Source: Prevotellaceae bacterium (GTDB taxonomy: Bacteria; Bacteroidota; Bacteroidia; Bacteroidales; UBA932). From it: a stretch of 64,000 bases of DNA. Location of the stretch: positions 95,284 through 159,283 of the forward strand of contig JAISBU010000033.1 in the NCBI GenBank assembly GCA_031266015.1, in the 5' to 3' direction. The notes under the pieces are model-generated. The model did no database searches and was not told the DNA's origin. It saw only the letters and a list, made by a program, of their open reading frames with translations. Below are positions 1-9,004 of the stretch, piece after piece. Numbering within the stretch: position 1 is the first letter of the stretch; each line of letters begins with the position of its first letter. The position numbers were made by a program, and so were the translations under genes.

Positions 1-354
1 TTATCTACCGCTCTGGAATGCAGCAGCTGGTGCGGCTCCATTTGCGAGCGGAATGGTTTTTCTTTATCCTATACAAATACGTTTTTCTGCTCCGCCTCTA
101 AAATTCGGGCTTTCACACTATCTTTCAAATGTAAACTCTACCATGCGGCACAGCAAATTCTGAATTTTCCCATCATAAACCGGAATGCCAACCTCTACCC
201 TTTGATCCAACTTTCAACGCATAAGGTCGGCCATCATTTTAACTATAAATATAGCAATTTTTCATCAAAAAAAATGCAAATTGGTTTTATAAGCCATTGC
301 GCCATAAAAAAAGGAGCAAAAAATCGCTCCTTTTCACAAAATCAGTAAAATTGA
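1..354. other. Left edge, no confident gene
   Basis: The plus frame beginning at base 1 stays open until a stop at 349-351 but has no start codon before an ATG near its end and resembles nothing I recognise. On the minus strand a short protein-like stretch (about 205-125, reading VGIPVYDGKIQNLL) is cut by several stops and may be a decayed gene end. The only firm element is the fabG terminator at 306-334. Confidence 0.4.
306..334 (-). terminator. Rho-independent terminator after fabG
   Basis: On the minus strand a perfect 9-bp stem (309-317 with 326-334, AAAAGGAGC arm) with an 8-nt loop is followed by seven T residues. It lies 21 nt past the fabG stop and plausibly ends the whole six-gene minus-strand operon. 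Confidence 0.85.
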
Positions 355-1101
355 TTACATATTCATACCACCACACACTGTAATAACCTGGCCGCTTACA
401 TAGCTGGACAAGTCTGATGCCAAGAATAGCGCAACGTTGGCTACATCCTCAGGGGTACCGCCACGCTTTAAAGGAATTGTTTCGGCCCACTTGGCCTTAA
501 CCTCATCGCTCAGCTGATTGGTCATTTCGGTAATAATGAAACCCGGAGCAATAGCGTTAGCACGAATACCACGGGAACCCAGCTCCTTTGCCAATGATTT
601 AGCCAGGCCAATCAAACCTGCCTTAGAGGCTGCATAGTTAGCCTGCGCTGCGTTTCCGCTTACGCCAACTACGGAGCTCATGTTGATAATGCTACCTGAC
701 TTCTGACGCATCATAACCGGCGTAACAGCATGAGAGAAGTTGAATGCTGACTTCAGGTTTACATTAACTACAGCGTCCCATTGCGCTTCGGTCATACGCA
801 TGAGCAAACCGTCCTTTGTAATACCGGCGTTGTTTACCAAAACGTCAATACGGCCAAAATCTTTTACGATTTCATCCACTACGCTGTGCGTTTCTTCGTA
901 CAGCGCAGCGTTTGAGGCATATCCTTTTGCTTTTACACCCCAAGTGGCGATTTCCGCTTCGGTCTTTTTGCCATTCCCGTCAATTGTCAAATCGGTAAAT
1001 GCGATGGCGGCTCCTTCCGACGCCAGCTTGAGCGCTATAGCTTTTCCAATACCACGAGCGGCGCCCGTTACAATGGCAACTTTACCTTCCAATAGCTTCA
1101 T
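355..1101 (-). CDS. fabG: 3-oxoacyl-[acyl-carrier-protein] reductase
   Basis: Classical short-chain dehydrogenase of 248 residues, the usual FabG length. It reduces 3-oxoacyl-ACP to 3-hydroxyacyl-ACP with NADPH in type II fatty acid elongation, in the cytoplasm. Visible motifs are the Rossmann loop TGAARGIG (12-19), NNAG (90-93), catalytic Asn near 115, Ser143, and Tyr156 with Lys160 (YAASK), plus the FabG-like end VITVCGGMNM. It is the last gene of the minus-strand run, 129 nt after the phosphomutase, and is followed at once by a terminator. Other SDR reductases share this fold, but the NVNL and GGM features favour FabG. Confidence 0.93.
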   Translation of the reverse strand: MKLLEGKVAIVTGAARGIGKAIALKLASEGAAIAFTDLTIDGNGKKTEAEIATWGVKAKGYASNAALYEETHSVVDEIVKDFGRIDVLVNNAGITKDGLLMRMTEAQWDAVVNVNLKSAFNFSHAVTPVMMRQKSGSIINMSSVVGVSGNAAQANYAASKAGLIGLAKSLAKELGSRGIRANAIAPGFIITEMTNQLSDEVKAKWAETIPLKRGGTPEDVANVALFLASDLSSYVSGQVITVCGGMNM

Positions 1102-1230
1102 TTGTTTTTATAGTTTTAGTTGAATAATTTTCGAAATTATCCGCTACAATTTACGCTCACGGATGTGCTCTTTTGAAACAGCACGCGTGCTACTCCGAAT
1201 GAGCAGAATGACACATGTGTTGCTTTTTCA

Positions 1231-2979
1231 TTATACCAGTTTCAGCTCTTTGGCAATGGTATTCATCTTGCTATCCAGCGCTCCGGTAGCTTTATCAAAG
1301 TCAGCCAATGATTTCAAATCCTCACGTACACCAAAGTAGAATTTAATCTTTGGCTCGGTTCCCGATGGGCGCACCGACACAATGGTGCCGTCTTCTGTCA
1401 ACCACTGTAGCACATTTGAGGTTGTTTTCAGACTAATCTTGCGCTTAGCGCCTGTTGCTACCGCTAAAATTTCAAGGGTTTGATAGTCATATATTTCTTT
1501 GACTGTTGAACCTGCCAATGACTTCGGTGGGTTGCTGCGGAAATCCTTCATCATCTGCTGAATCAACTCCAAGCCTTCCTTGCCCTTTTTAACTACAGAT
1601 ATTTGCGACTCTTTGTAGTAACCGTACTTAAGATAAATGCTGTGAAGCAAATCTAACATGCTCATGCCTCGCTCCTTAGCCCATGCTGAAATTTCAGCAG
1701 CCAAACCACAGCAAACAATTGAGTCCTTGTCACGAACCAGCGCACCAACGTTGAAGCCAAAACTCTCTTCGCCTCCACCAACGTAGGTTTTCTTGCCTTC
1801 CATTTCACGAACCACCTCGGCAATATACTTAAAGCCGGTGTAGCAGTTAAACCATTCTACTCCAAAACTTTCTGCCATGCGGCCAATAAGCTCCGTAGAC
1901 ACAATGGTCTTTACTGTAAACTCATTGCCGGTTAACTTGCCCAGCTCTTGCCAACGAGTAAGCAGGTAGTAAGTAAATATTGAGTTGGTTTGATTACCAT
2001 TAAGCAGCTGGAATTGTCCTTTCTTATCACGCACTGCAAGGGCAATACGGTCGGCATCGGGGTCAGTAGCCATTACCATTTCAGCTCCGGTTTCCAGCGC
2101 TTTATCTACCGCCATTTTAAGAGCGGTGGGCTCTTCCGGATTTGGTGAGTATACAGTTGGGAAGTTACCATCGTTCACATCTTGCTCTGGCACGTGAATG
2201 AGGTTGGTAAAGCCCATGCGCTTCAGCATTTCAGGCACCATACGCACACCGCAACCGTGCAGCGGAGTGTAAACAATCTTAACGTCGTTATGCTTTTTAA
2301 TTGCCTCAGGTGACAAACCAATCAGGCCTTGAATAGCCTTGAGATAGATCTCGTCAACCTCAAGGCCGATTTTTTCAATCTTTCCGGCATTGCCCGTAAA
2401 CATTACCTGCGAGGGGTCTGTAATTTTACTAACCTCGGCAATAATGTTCTTATCGTGTGGAGCATTTACCTGTGCTCCATCCTCCCAGTATGCCTTGTAG
2501 CCGTTGTACTCTTTTGGGTTGTGCGATGCTGTAAGCATTACACCGCCCTGGCACTTGAAGTGACGCACGGCAAAACTAAGCTCCGGCGTCGGGCGTAGTC
2601 CATCGAAGAAGTAAACATGAAAACCGTTGGCGGCAAAAATCTCGGCAACTGTTTTTGCAAAGAACGGGCTGTTATTACGGCAATCATGAGCAATAGCCAC
2701 CTTAATTTGTGACAGCGAAGCAAAGTTTTTCTTCAGGTAGTTGGCCAAGCCTTGCGTTGCCATCCCCACGGTGTACTTGTTCATGCGGTTAGTTCCCACG
2801 CCCATAATACCACGCAAGCCGCCGGTACCGAACTCCAAGTTTTGGTAAAAACTTTCTACCAGCTCTTTCTCGTTATTTTGCATCAAATCACGCACCTGCG
2901 CCTTTGTTTCCTCATCATAATTTCCGGTTAGCCAAGCGTTGGCTCTCTCCTTTACTTGTTGGTTTACATCTGTGCTCAT
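1231..2979 (-). CDS. Phospho-sugar mutase (phosphoglucomutase/phosphomannomutase)
   Basis: Alpha-D-phosphohexomutase of 582 residues, the length of the PgcA-like group. It interconverts hexose 6- and 1-phosphates, probably glucose, feeding nucleotide-sugar synthesis. The phosphoserine loop TASHNPKEYNG is at 150-160 (Ser152), the metal-binding DPDADR at 306-311, the sugar-binding GGEESFGF near 400, and the phosphate-binding RPSGTEPKIKF near 540. All four catalytic elements are intact. It follows rfbD by 38 nt, consistent with one transcript serving glycan precursors. Glucose versus mannose specificity cannot be decided from the sequence. Confidence 0.92.
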   Translation of the reverse strand: MSTDVNQQVKERANAWLTGNYDEETKAQVRDLMQNNEKELVESFYQNLEFGTGGLRGIMGVGTNRMNKYTVGMATQGLANYLKKNFASLSQIKVAIAHDCRNNSPFFAKTVAEIFAANGFHVYFFDGLRPTPELSFAVRHFKCQGGVMLTASHNPKEYNGYKAYWEDGAQVNAPHDKNIIAEVSKITDPSQVMFTGNAGKIEKIGLEVDEIYLKAIQGLIGLSPEAIKKHNDVKIVYTPLHGCGVRMVPEMLKRMGFTNLIHVPEQDVNDGNFPTVYSPNPEEPTALKMAVDKALETGAEMVMATDPDADRIALAVRDKKGQFQLLNGNQTNSIFTYYLLTRWQELGKLTGNEFTVKTIVSTELIGRMAESFGVEWFNCYTGFKYIAEVVREMEGKKTYVGGGEESFGFNVGALVRDKDSIVCCGLAAEISAWAKERGMSMLDLLHSIYLKYGYYKESQISVVKKGKEGLELIQQMMKDFRSNPPKSLAGSTVKEIYDYQTLEILAVATGAKRKISLKTTSNVLQWLTEDGTIVSVRPSGTEPKIKFYFGVREDLKSLADFDKATGALDSKMNTIAKELKLV

Positions 2980-3017
2980 AGCTTTTTTGGTTTATAGGTT
3001 TATAAAATCTTTTTCTT

Positions 3018-3887
3018 TTACATTAACAATGTTGACACGCATAGCTCCAAACTACTGCGCCAATGAGGAATTTCAATCCCATACGTACTCTTTATTTTTG
3101 TCTTGTTCAACACGCTATAGTATGGACGCTTTGCGGGTGTTGGATAGTCCCTGCTCTCTATTGGAACAACTTTACACGGGCGTTTTCCAAACTTCATAAT
3201 TTCGCAGGCAAAATCGTACCAGCTGCATACACCTTCATTGCTATAGTGGTAAACGCCACTAATAAACTCGCTCTTGCCACTATACACCTTTGCAATAATG
3301 CTCACAATGCACGCTGCCAAATCAGCTGCATTGGTGGGCGTTCCTACTTGATCAAATACAACGTTGAGTGTTGGTTTTTCAGCGCCCAAGCGCAGCATTG
3401 TTTTTACAAAGTTGTTACCAAAAGTAGAGTACAGCCATGATGTGCGTATTACCATACTTTTGTCGTACGCCAAAGCTTGTTTTTCACCCAACCACTTCGA
3501 TATTCCATACTTCGTCTGTGGATTTGTTACATCTCCCTCTTTATAAGGGAGATAGTTTTTCCCATCAAAAACGTAATCCGTCGAAATATGAATGAAATAT
3601 GCTTGTATTCTTTCCGCTGTTTCCGCTAAATCTTTCACAGCGGAAGTATTGAGTCCTAATGCGGAAGCATATTCCGTTTCGATTTTATCCACAGCTGTGT
3701 TAGCAGCGCAGTTGATAATAAAATTCGGCTTGTGCTGTTCACAAAAAGCCTTTACCTGCGTGATATTGGTAATATCCAACTCCGCCACATCGGCAAACAA
3801 AAATTTAAAACCCACCGTGCTTTTTGCGCACTCTTTTATTTCACTGCCGAGCTGCCCGTTGGCTCCCGTAACAAGGATTTTTTGCAT
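3018..3887 (-). CDS. rfbD: dTDP-4-dehydrorhamnose reductase (RmlD family)
   Basis: Extended SDR of 289 residues that would reduce dTDP-4-keto-L-rhamnose to dTDP-L-rhamnose, the last step of that donor's synthesis. The NAD(P) loop GANGQLGSE lies at 8-16, the RmlD-typical STDYVFDG at 102-109, and the catalytic pair Tyr127/Lys131 in YGISK. rmlA, rmlB and rmlC are not in the window, so they must lie elsewhere or the enzyme serves a related keto-sugar. It starts 17 nt after the frameshifted BRO-N gene and sits 38 nt before the mutase in the same direction. Confidence 0.9.
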   Translation of the reverse strand: MQKILVTGANGQLGSEIKECAKSTVGFKFLFADVAELDITNITQVKAFCEQHKPNFIINCAANTAVDKIETEYASALGLNTSAVKDLAETAERIQAYFIHISTDYVFDGKNYLPYKEGDVTNPQTKYGISKWLGEKQALAYDKSMVIRTSWLYSTFGNNFVKTMLRLGAEKPTLNVVFDQVGTPTNAADLAACIVSIIAKVYSGKSEFISGVYHYSNEGVCSWYDFACEIMKFGKRPCKVVPIESRDYPTPAKRPYYSVLNKTKIKSTYGIEIPHWRSSLELCVSTLLM

Positions 3888-3904
3888 CTGTTTTTTCTTC
3901 TAGT

Positions 3905-4727
3905 TTACTCCTTTGGCAACTCTCGAATTTCTTTTGCATTTAGCGAAGAAACAACTCGCCTGCCAATGCTGACCTCAATTTCCTTACGCGTGTTGCCCAC
4001 AATAGTACCGCCGCGAGCAGCAACCTTGCGATTTTGTCGCAGCGTTTGTGGCTTATTTACCTTCGATATTTCAGTCGTTGTAGCCTCTGCAAGCGTGTTG
4101 AGCGCCAACTCCAAGTTAGTCATGTGGTCACGCAAGCCTTCCGTCTTCAAACCTTTGTAATTCTTATATTCTTTGGTGGTCATACCCGACCATCCCTGCG
4201 TTATAATATCGGTAAGCATGACGTACTCCTGCCCCTTTTTTTACGCCGCGCCTCTCCCACTCATCAGTCAACTCCTTGCGCACCTCAATACTTTTAAGGC
4301 GTTGGCTAATCCACTTTTCAGAGTAGCCTTTGCGGTAGTAGTACTCCATCAATCGGTCAATACCCTTCTCCGGGGCGTCCATTTCCTCCAAACGTTCCTC
4401 TGCTACCTCAGCCAACCACAACTTAAAAGGCTCTGCCTTTGGTGAAGGAATGGACTGTATCAACCTGAAAAGTTGCTTAACATCAGCGACGTCGGTTTTA
4501 TAAAGTTTACCGTCCGAAGACTGCATTTTCAGTTGTACGATTTTTTCGTACAACTGACTGCCTTCTTTCGTCAACTTAATCTTCAAATCGCTCCAATACC
4601 TTCGAGGATTAGCGCTTTCTGTCAGTATTCCAATAACATCAATTACTGAAATATACCACTTTTCTTGCTCGCTATCCCATAAGGTACGAACTTTTTTATC
4701 TTCAAATAATTTTAACTCATTTTTCAT
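3905..4727 (-). pseudogene. BRO-N/antirepressor-like protein, frameshifted
   Basis: Two overlapping minus-strand frames make one protein. The first (from ATG at 4727) reads MKNELKLFEDKKVRTLWDSE onward, a BRO-N (phage antirepressor-like) start containing WYISVIDVIG. It leaves frame at an A7G4 run (plus 4232-4242). The second frame (3905-4219) carries the rest, from QEYVMLTDIITQGWSGMT. The 823-nt span is three times 274 plus one, so removing one base restores an intact 273-residue protein. It is therefore a fresh single-base insertion, a phase-variable tract or a sequencing error. A relative of DinD/BRO proteins is unexpected in a sugar-nucleotide operon (25 nt after the decarboxylase, 17 nt before rfbD). 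Its function is unknown. Confidence 0.8.
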
Positions 4728-4752
4728 TCAAACAACTTACACACAACTAATC

Positions 4753-5688
4753 CTAAACCTTTTCTCTAAAATAATCTATCGTTTTTGCTAGGCCGTCATT
4801 CAGCTGCACGGTTGGCTGCCAGCCGTTGAGCAGCTGGTATGCTTTTTCAATTTTAGGCTGGCGCTGCTTCGGGTCATCCGAGGGTAGCGGACGGAAAACA
4901 ATTTTCGATTTTGAACCTGTTTGAGCAATGACTTTTTCGGCCAGCTCCAACATGGTAAACTCGTTGGGGTTACCAATATTTACAGGGCCGGTAACGTCAT
5001 CGCCTGTATTCATCATACGCATGAAGCCTTCCACCAAATCATCTACGTACTGAAAGCTGCGCGTTTGTTTTCCATCTCCATAAATGGTAATGTCTTCTCC
5101 ACGCAACGCCTGTACTACGAAGTTTGAAACTACACGACCATCATCAGGATTCATACGTGGGCCGTACGTATTGAATATGCGAACGATTTTTACACGTACT
5201 TTATTCTGCCTGTGATAATCCATGAACAGTGTTTCGGCACAGCGTTTACCTTCGTCATAGCATGAGCGAATACCGATGGGATTCACATTTCCCCAATACT
5301 CCTCAGGCTGCGGATGCACAGTGGGGTCTCCGTATACTTCGCTGGTAGAGGCTTGCAAAATTTTTGCCTTAATGCGCTTTGCCAAACCCAGCATGTTGAT
5401 GGCTCCCATTACAGAGGTTTTCACCGTTTTGATGGGGTTGTACTGGTAGTGTACGGGTGACGCGGGACACGCCAGGTTGTATATTTCATCAACCTCGGCA
5501 TAGTATGGCGAGGTAACATCGTGGCGCACCAGCTCAAAGTAGGGGTTCTTCAAAAGGTGTGCAATGTTTTCTTTACTACCAGTGAAATAGTTATCCATAC
5601 AAATTACATCGTTGCCCTCATTGAGCAGCCTCTCGCACAAGTGCGACCCTATAAATCCGGCTCCTCCGGTAACTAGTATTCTCTTCAT
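4753..5688 (-). CDS. uxs: UDP-glucuronate decarboxylase (UDP-xylose synthase)
   Basis: Extended SDR of 311 residues close to the UXS group. It oxidises and decarboxylates UDP-glucuronate to UDP-xylose using bound NAD. The loop GGAGFIGSH is at 8-16, the substrate loop [12 protein letters not shown] near 71-82, TSEVYG at 115-120, the catalytic Tyr144/Lys148 in YDEGKR, and [10 protein letters not shown] follows. CPASP and YDEGKR are strong marks of UXS over other epimerases. It lies 48 nt after ugd, whose product is its substrate, so the pair forms a two-step pathway to xylose for surface polysaccharide. ATG start; no Shine-Dalgarno is needed in this phylum. Confidence 0.94.
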   Translation of the reverse strand: MKRILVTGGAGFIGSHLCERLLNEGNDVICMDNYFTGSKENIAHLLKNPYFELVRHDVTSPYYAEVDEIYNLACPASPVHYQYNPIKTVKTSVMGAINMLGLAKRIKAKILQASTSEVYGDPTVHPQPEEYWGNVNPIGIRSCYDEGKRCAETLFMDYHRQNKVRVKIVRIFNTYGPRMNPDDGRVVSNFVVQALRGEDITIYGDGKQTRSFQYVDDLVEGFMRMMNTGDDVTGPVNIGNPNEFTMLELAEKVIAQTGSKSKIVFRPLPSDDPKQRQPKIEKAYQLLNGWQPTVQLNDGLAKTIDYFREKV

Positions 5689-5736
5689 ATTGTGAAATGG
5701 TTAAACCTAAAGTGTCTTCAACGCTCAAGCTCCTCA

Positions 5737-7059
5737 CTAAACTTTTTTACGTCCGATACCGTAGTAGGTAAATCCATTTTCCTTCATTTCCGATGGATCG
5801 TAAATGTTACGGCCATCGAATACGACCGGTTGCTTCAATAGTGATTTCACCTTGACATAGTCAATGGTGCGGAACTCCGACCATTCCGTCAAAAGCGCCA
5901 AAGCATCGGCGCCTTGCAAAGCCTCATAGGCAGATTTCGCATAGGTAATGGCGTTGCCAAGATAGCGTTGCGCCTCATGCATAGCCACAGGGTCGTAGGC
6001 AACGGCTATGGCGCCATGCTCCAACAGGCGACGAATAACGGTAAGCGCCGGCGCTTCACGCATATCATCGGTGTTAGGTTTAAATGAAAGTCCCCACAAC
6101 GCGATAGCCCTGCCCTTTAGGTTTCCGCCAAAGTGTGCACGTAACTTATTGAATATCAAGTCTTTCTGACGTTCATTCACTACCTCTACAGATTTTAGTA
6201 TCTCAAGTGAATGTCCGTATTCATCAGCAACTTTAATAATCGCCCTTACATCTTTTGGGAAACAGCTGCCTCCGTAACCCACGCCGGGATACAGGAATTG
6301 GTTGCCAATACGGGGATCGCTTCCGATACCTTTGCGCACCAGCGTAGCATCGGCTCCTACCAGCTCGCACAGGTTGGCAATATCATTCATGAAGCTGATT
6401 TTGGTTGCCAGCATTGCGTTAGCGGCATACTTGGTAAGCTCCGCTGAGGCAATATCCATGAAAATAATCGGGTGTCCGTTTAATAGAAATGGCTTGTACA
6501 AGCGCTCCATGGTTTGCTTTGCCTGCTCAGCCTCAACTCCCACCACAATACGATCCGGTTTCAGAAAATCATCAATAGCGTTACCTTCTTTCAAGAATTC
6601 CGGATTTGAGGCAACGTCAAACGCAACCTTTACGCCTCGCTTATCTAGCTCGGCCTGTACGGCAGCCCGTACTTTTATTGAGGTTCCAACGGGCACCGTG
6701 CTCTTGGTAACCACCACCATGTATTTTGAAATATGTTGTCCGATTTGTTTTGCAACGTTGAGCACGTGTGAAAGATCTGCGCTGCCATCTTCTCCGGAGG
6801 GTGTTCCCACGGCAATAAGTACAACATCTGCCTCCTTAATGCTATCGGCCAGCGAGGTGGTAAAATGCAACCGCTGTTTTTCAACGTTGCGCTTTACCAA
6901 GTCCTCCAACCCCGGCTCCCAGATAGGAATTTGGCCATGCTTTAGCCCCTCAATTTTTTTCTGGTTCACATCAACACAGCTCACATCAACTCCTGTTTCT
7001 GCAAAGCACGTGCCGCTCACCAAACCCACATAGCCCGTTCCTACAATTGATATTTTCAT
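5737..7059 (-). CDS. ugd: UDP-glucose 6-dehydrogenase
   Basis: Protein of 440 residues that oxidises UDP-glucose twice with NAD to UDP-glucuronate. The NAD loop GTGYVGLVSG is at 7-16, FLKEGNAI at 155-162, Lys210/Asn214 in the LTKYAANAML helix, and the catalytic Cys266 in GYGGSCFPKD (261-270). The C-terminal UDP-binding domain (about 320-435) has WGLSFKPNTDDMREAP. It is the first gene of the minus-strand operon, 80 nt below a promoter at 7139-7170, and supplies the decarboxylase encoded next. Confidence 0.96.
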   Translation of the reverse strand: MKISIVGTGYVGLVSGTCFAETGVDVSCVDVNQKKIEGLKHGQIPIWEPGLEDLVKRNVEKQRLHFTTSLADSIKEADVVLIAVGTPSGEDGSADLSHVLNVAKQIGQHISKYMVVVTKSTVPVGTSIKVRAAVQAELDKRGVKVAFDVASNPEFLKEGNAIDDFLKPDRIVVGVEAEQAKQTMERLYKPFLLNGHPIIFMDIASAELTKYAANAMLATKISFMNDIANLCELVGADATLVRKGIGSDPRIGNQFLYPGVGYGGSCFPKDVRAIIKVADEYGHSLEILKSVEVVNERQKDLIFNKLRAHFGGNLKGRAIALWGLSFKPNTDDMREAPALTVIRRLLEHGAIAVAYDPVAMHEAQRYLGNAITYAKSAYEALQGADALALLTEWSEFRTIDYVKVKSLLKQPVVFDGRNIYDPSEMKENGFTYYGIGRKKV

Positions 7060-7138
7060 CCGTATATGATTTTAATATTTATTTGCAATTGTACTAAATC
7101 ACCTCTTATCAATACACTTTTGACATAAACGTAATTGA

Positions 7139-7170
7139 CAAAGGTAGCAAATCTTATGGTGCCAAGCCAA
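7139..7170 (-). promoter_or_regulatory. Promoter of the ugd-to-fabG operon
   Basis: On the minus strand TTG (7170-7168), a 21-nt gap and TACCTTTG (7146-7139) fit the Bacteroidota housekeeping pattern. It lies about 80 nt before the ugd ATG, in the divergent gap shared with aspA. Confidence 0.7.
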
Positions 7171-7258
7171 TTTTTTGAAAGAAAAAAGCAGCTACAAAAG
7201 TGCATTTTTATCGTTTTTATAATTACAATTTCGAAGTAATATCATCGATAATAGTTAC

Positions 7259-7266
7259 TAACTTTG
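7259..7266 (+). promoter_or_regulatory. -7 element of aspA promoter
   Basis: TAACTTTG matches the TAnnTTTG -7 box, 54 nt before the aspA ATG. A convincing TTTG box at the right distance upstream is not visible, so only the -7 element is called. Confidence 0.5.
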
Positions 7267-7319
7267 TTGCTAAATGTTAATATCATTCCCAAGAAACATT
7301 TACTTAAAAACCTATAGCT

Positions 7320-8729
7320 ATGGCTGCAAAAACAAGACTTGAGCATGATTTGTTAGGCGAACGAGAGCTGCCTAACGACGTGATGTATGGCGTACAAACG
7401 CTACGTGCCATTGAAAATTTCAAAATAACTAACGTCAAGCTAAGCTTTTTTCCCACTCTTATAGAGGGGCTGGCTATAGTAAAGCAAGGCGCTGCTGTGG
7501 CAAACCATGAGCTGGGTTTGCTGGACGAAAATATTGCCGAGGCCATTCAAAAGGCCTGTCAGGAAATACGTAACGGAGCTTACCATGAGCACTTTGTGGT
7601 GGACATGGTACAAGGCGGTGCAGGAACTTCAACCAATATGAATGCCAATGAGGTTATTGCCAACCGGGCGCTGGAGCTGCTCGGCAAGCAGCGTGGCGAT
7701 TACAAATATTGCCACCCGAACAACCATGTGAACCTTTCTCAATCTACCAACGACGCCTACCCCACGGCTGTAAAGCTTGCCATAGTTTTTAGCAACAGAA
7801 AGCTGCTGGAGGTGCTTAAGAATTTAATTGCAGCTTTTAGAGCAAAGGCTGTTGAATTTTCTGATGTAATAAAAATGGGACGCACCCAGCTGCAAGACGC
7901 TGTACCCATGACGCTTGGACAAGAGTTTGAGGCATACGCCGTTACGCTTTCCGAGGAGGTAAGAAGGTTGGAGCAGAACGCTCAGCTGTTTCACGCCATC
8001 AACATGGGCGCTACGGCTATTGGTACAGGTATAAACTCAGAGCCGGAGTACGCTTCACTTGTTACAAGACGATTGGCAGAGATAGCTGACCTGCCATTGG
8101 CGCTGGCAGAGAACTTGATAGAGGCTACGCAAGATACAGGTGCATTTGTAATGTATTCTTCAGCGCTGAAAAGATTGGCTATCAAGCTGTCAAAAATTTG
8201 CAGCGACCTGAGGTTGATGTCATCCGGACCGCGTACGGGATTAGGTGAAATTAATTTGCCCGCACGTCAACCGGGCTCATCTATTATGCCGGGTAAAGTA
8301 AATCCGGTTATTCCTGAGGTGGTAAACCAAATCGCCTTCCGCGTAATTGGCTCTGACCTAACCGTAACAATGGGCGCCGAGGCCGGACAGCTGGAGCTGA
8401 ATGTGATGGAACCCATCATTGTTTACAGCATTTTGGATTCTATCCAGATATTGACCAACGGTATGATTTGCTTGCGCGATGAATGTGTTACGGGTATCAC
8501 TGCCAACGTCGAACAATGTAAATATCTGGTTTACAACTCAATAGGATTGGTAACTGCGCTTAACCCATTTATTGGTTACGAGGCTTCGAGCATGGTGGCC
8601 AAGGAGGCCTTGAAAACAGGACGTAGCGTATACGAGCTGGTAATGGAGAAAAAGCTGCTTACTCAAGCGGAGCTGGATGATATTTTGAAACCGGAAAATA
8701 TGGTTAAGCCTAGAAAAATGAAAAAGTAA
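7320..8729 (+). CDS. aspA: Aspartate ammonia-lyase
   Basis: Fumarase/aspartase superfamily enzyme of 469 residues that splits L-aspartate into fumarate and ammonia in the cytoplasm, linking amino acid use to fumarate respiration. AGTSTNMNAN (101-110), HVNLSQSTND (136-145) and the flexible signature loop GSSIMPGKVNP (319-329, catalytic Ser321) are intact. The start MAAKTRLEHDLLGERELP is aspartase-like; class II fumarases usually begin differently. It stands alone with its own -7 box and is divergent from ugd. Fumarase is the only serious alternative. Confidence 0.9.
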   Translation: MAAKTRLEHDLLGERELPNDVMYGVQTLRAIENFKITNVKLSFFPTLIEGLAIVKQGAAVANHELGLLDENIAEAIQKACQEIRNGAYHEHFVVDMVQGGAGTSTNMNANEVIANRALELLGKQRGDYKYCHPNNHVNLSQSTNDAYPTAVKLAIVFSNRKLLEVLKNLIAAFRAKAVEFSDVIKMGRTQLQDAVPMTLGQEFEAYAVTLSEEVRRLEQNAQLFHAINMGATAIGTGINSEPEYASLVTRRLAEIADLPLALAENLIEATQDTGAFVMYSSALKRLAIKLSKICSDLRLMSSGPRTGLGEINLPARQPGSSIMPGKVNPVIPEVVNQIAFRVIGSDLTVTMGAEAGQLELNVMEPIIVYSILDSIQILTNGMICLRDECVTGITANVEQCKYLVYNSIGLVTALNPFIGYEASSMVAKEALKTGRSVYELVMEKKLLTQAELDDILKPENMVKPRKMKK

Positions 8730-8930
8730 CCTAACACGTAGCCGCTAGGGAAGGCGTGGGTAATTTAAGTCTACTTACGCTTTTTCGTTATAAGCTACTG
8801 TATTTAAAATATTTAATCAAATATTTACAGATCTAAAAACACATCAGTTAAATTATCATAATAACATATATTATCTGACATACAGCCTGTTGTAAATCCA
8901 TTATGTAGCACCAGATCCCTATATTTTTTG

Positions 8931-8938
8931 TACCTTTG
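8931..8938 (+). promoter_or_regulatory. -7 element of rpsA promoter
   Basis: TACCTTTG followed by CACC is a close match to the -7 box, placing the transcript start just before the hairpin at 8942-8964. No clear TTTG -33 box is seen. Confidence 0.6.
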
Positions 8939-8941
8939 CAC

Positions 8942-8964
8942 CTCTCTTTACAAAAAAAAGAGAG
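8942..8964 (+). promoter_or_regulatory. Leader hairpin before rpsA
   Basis: A perfect 8-bp stem (CTCTCTTT at 8942-8949, AAAGAGAG at 8957-8964) with a 7-nt A-rich loop lies at the expected 5' end of the rpsA mRNA, 40 nt before the ATG. It could protect the 5' end or serve as a site for autoregulation by S1; neither is shown by the sequence. Confidence 0.5.
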
Positions 8965-9004
8965 TAAGTAAAAATTATTGTTTAACCCTTTAAATCTTCA
9001 TTGT

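Noticed and set aside
4232..4242. Programmed -1 frameshift on the A7 run in the BRO-N gene
   Set aside because: Joining the two frames needs a +1 shift (one base removed), not the -1 shift that an A-rich slippery site gives.
3905..4727. Prophage or integrative element around the BRO-N gene
   Set aside because: No integrase, structural phage gene, tRNA or direct repeats lie nearby; the flanking genes are a tightly spaced metabolic operon.
6302..7033. 243-codon plus-strand frame opposite ugd
   Set aside because: Ugd has all its catalytic motifs on the other strand; the plus frame is low-complexity Ser/Thr/Phe-rich shadow sequence.
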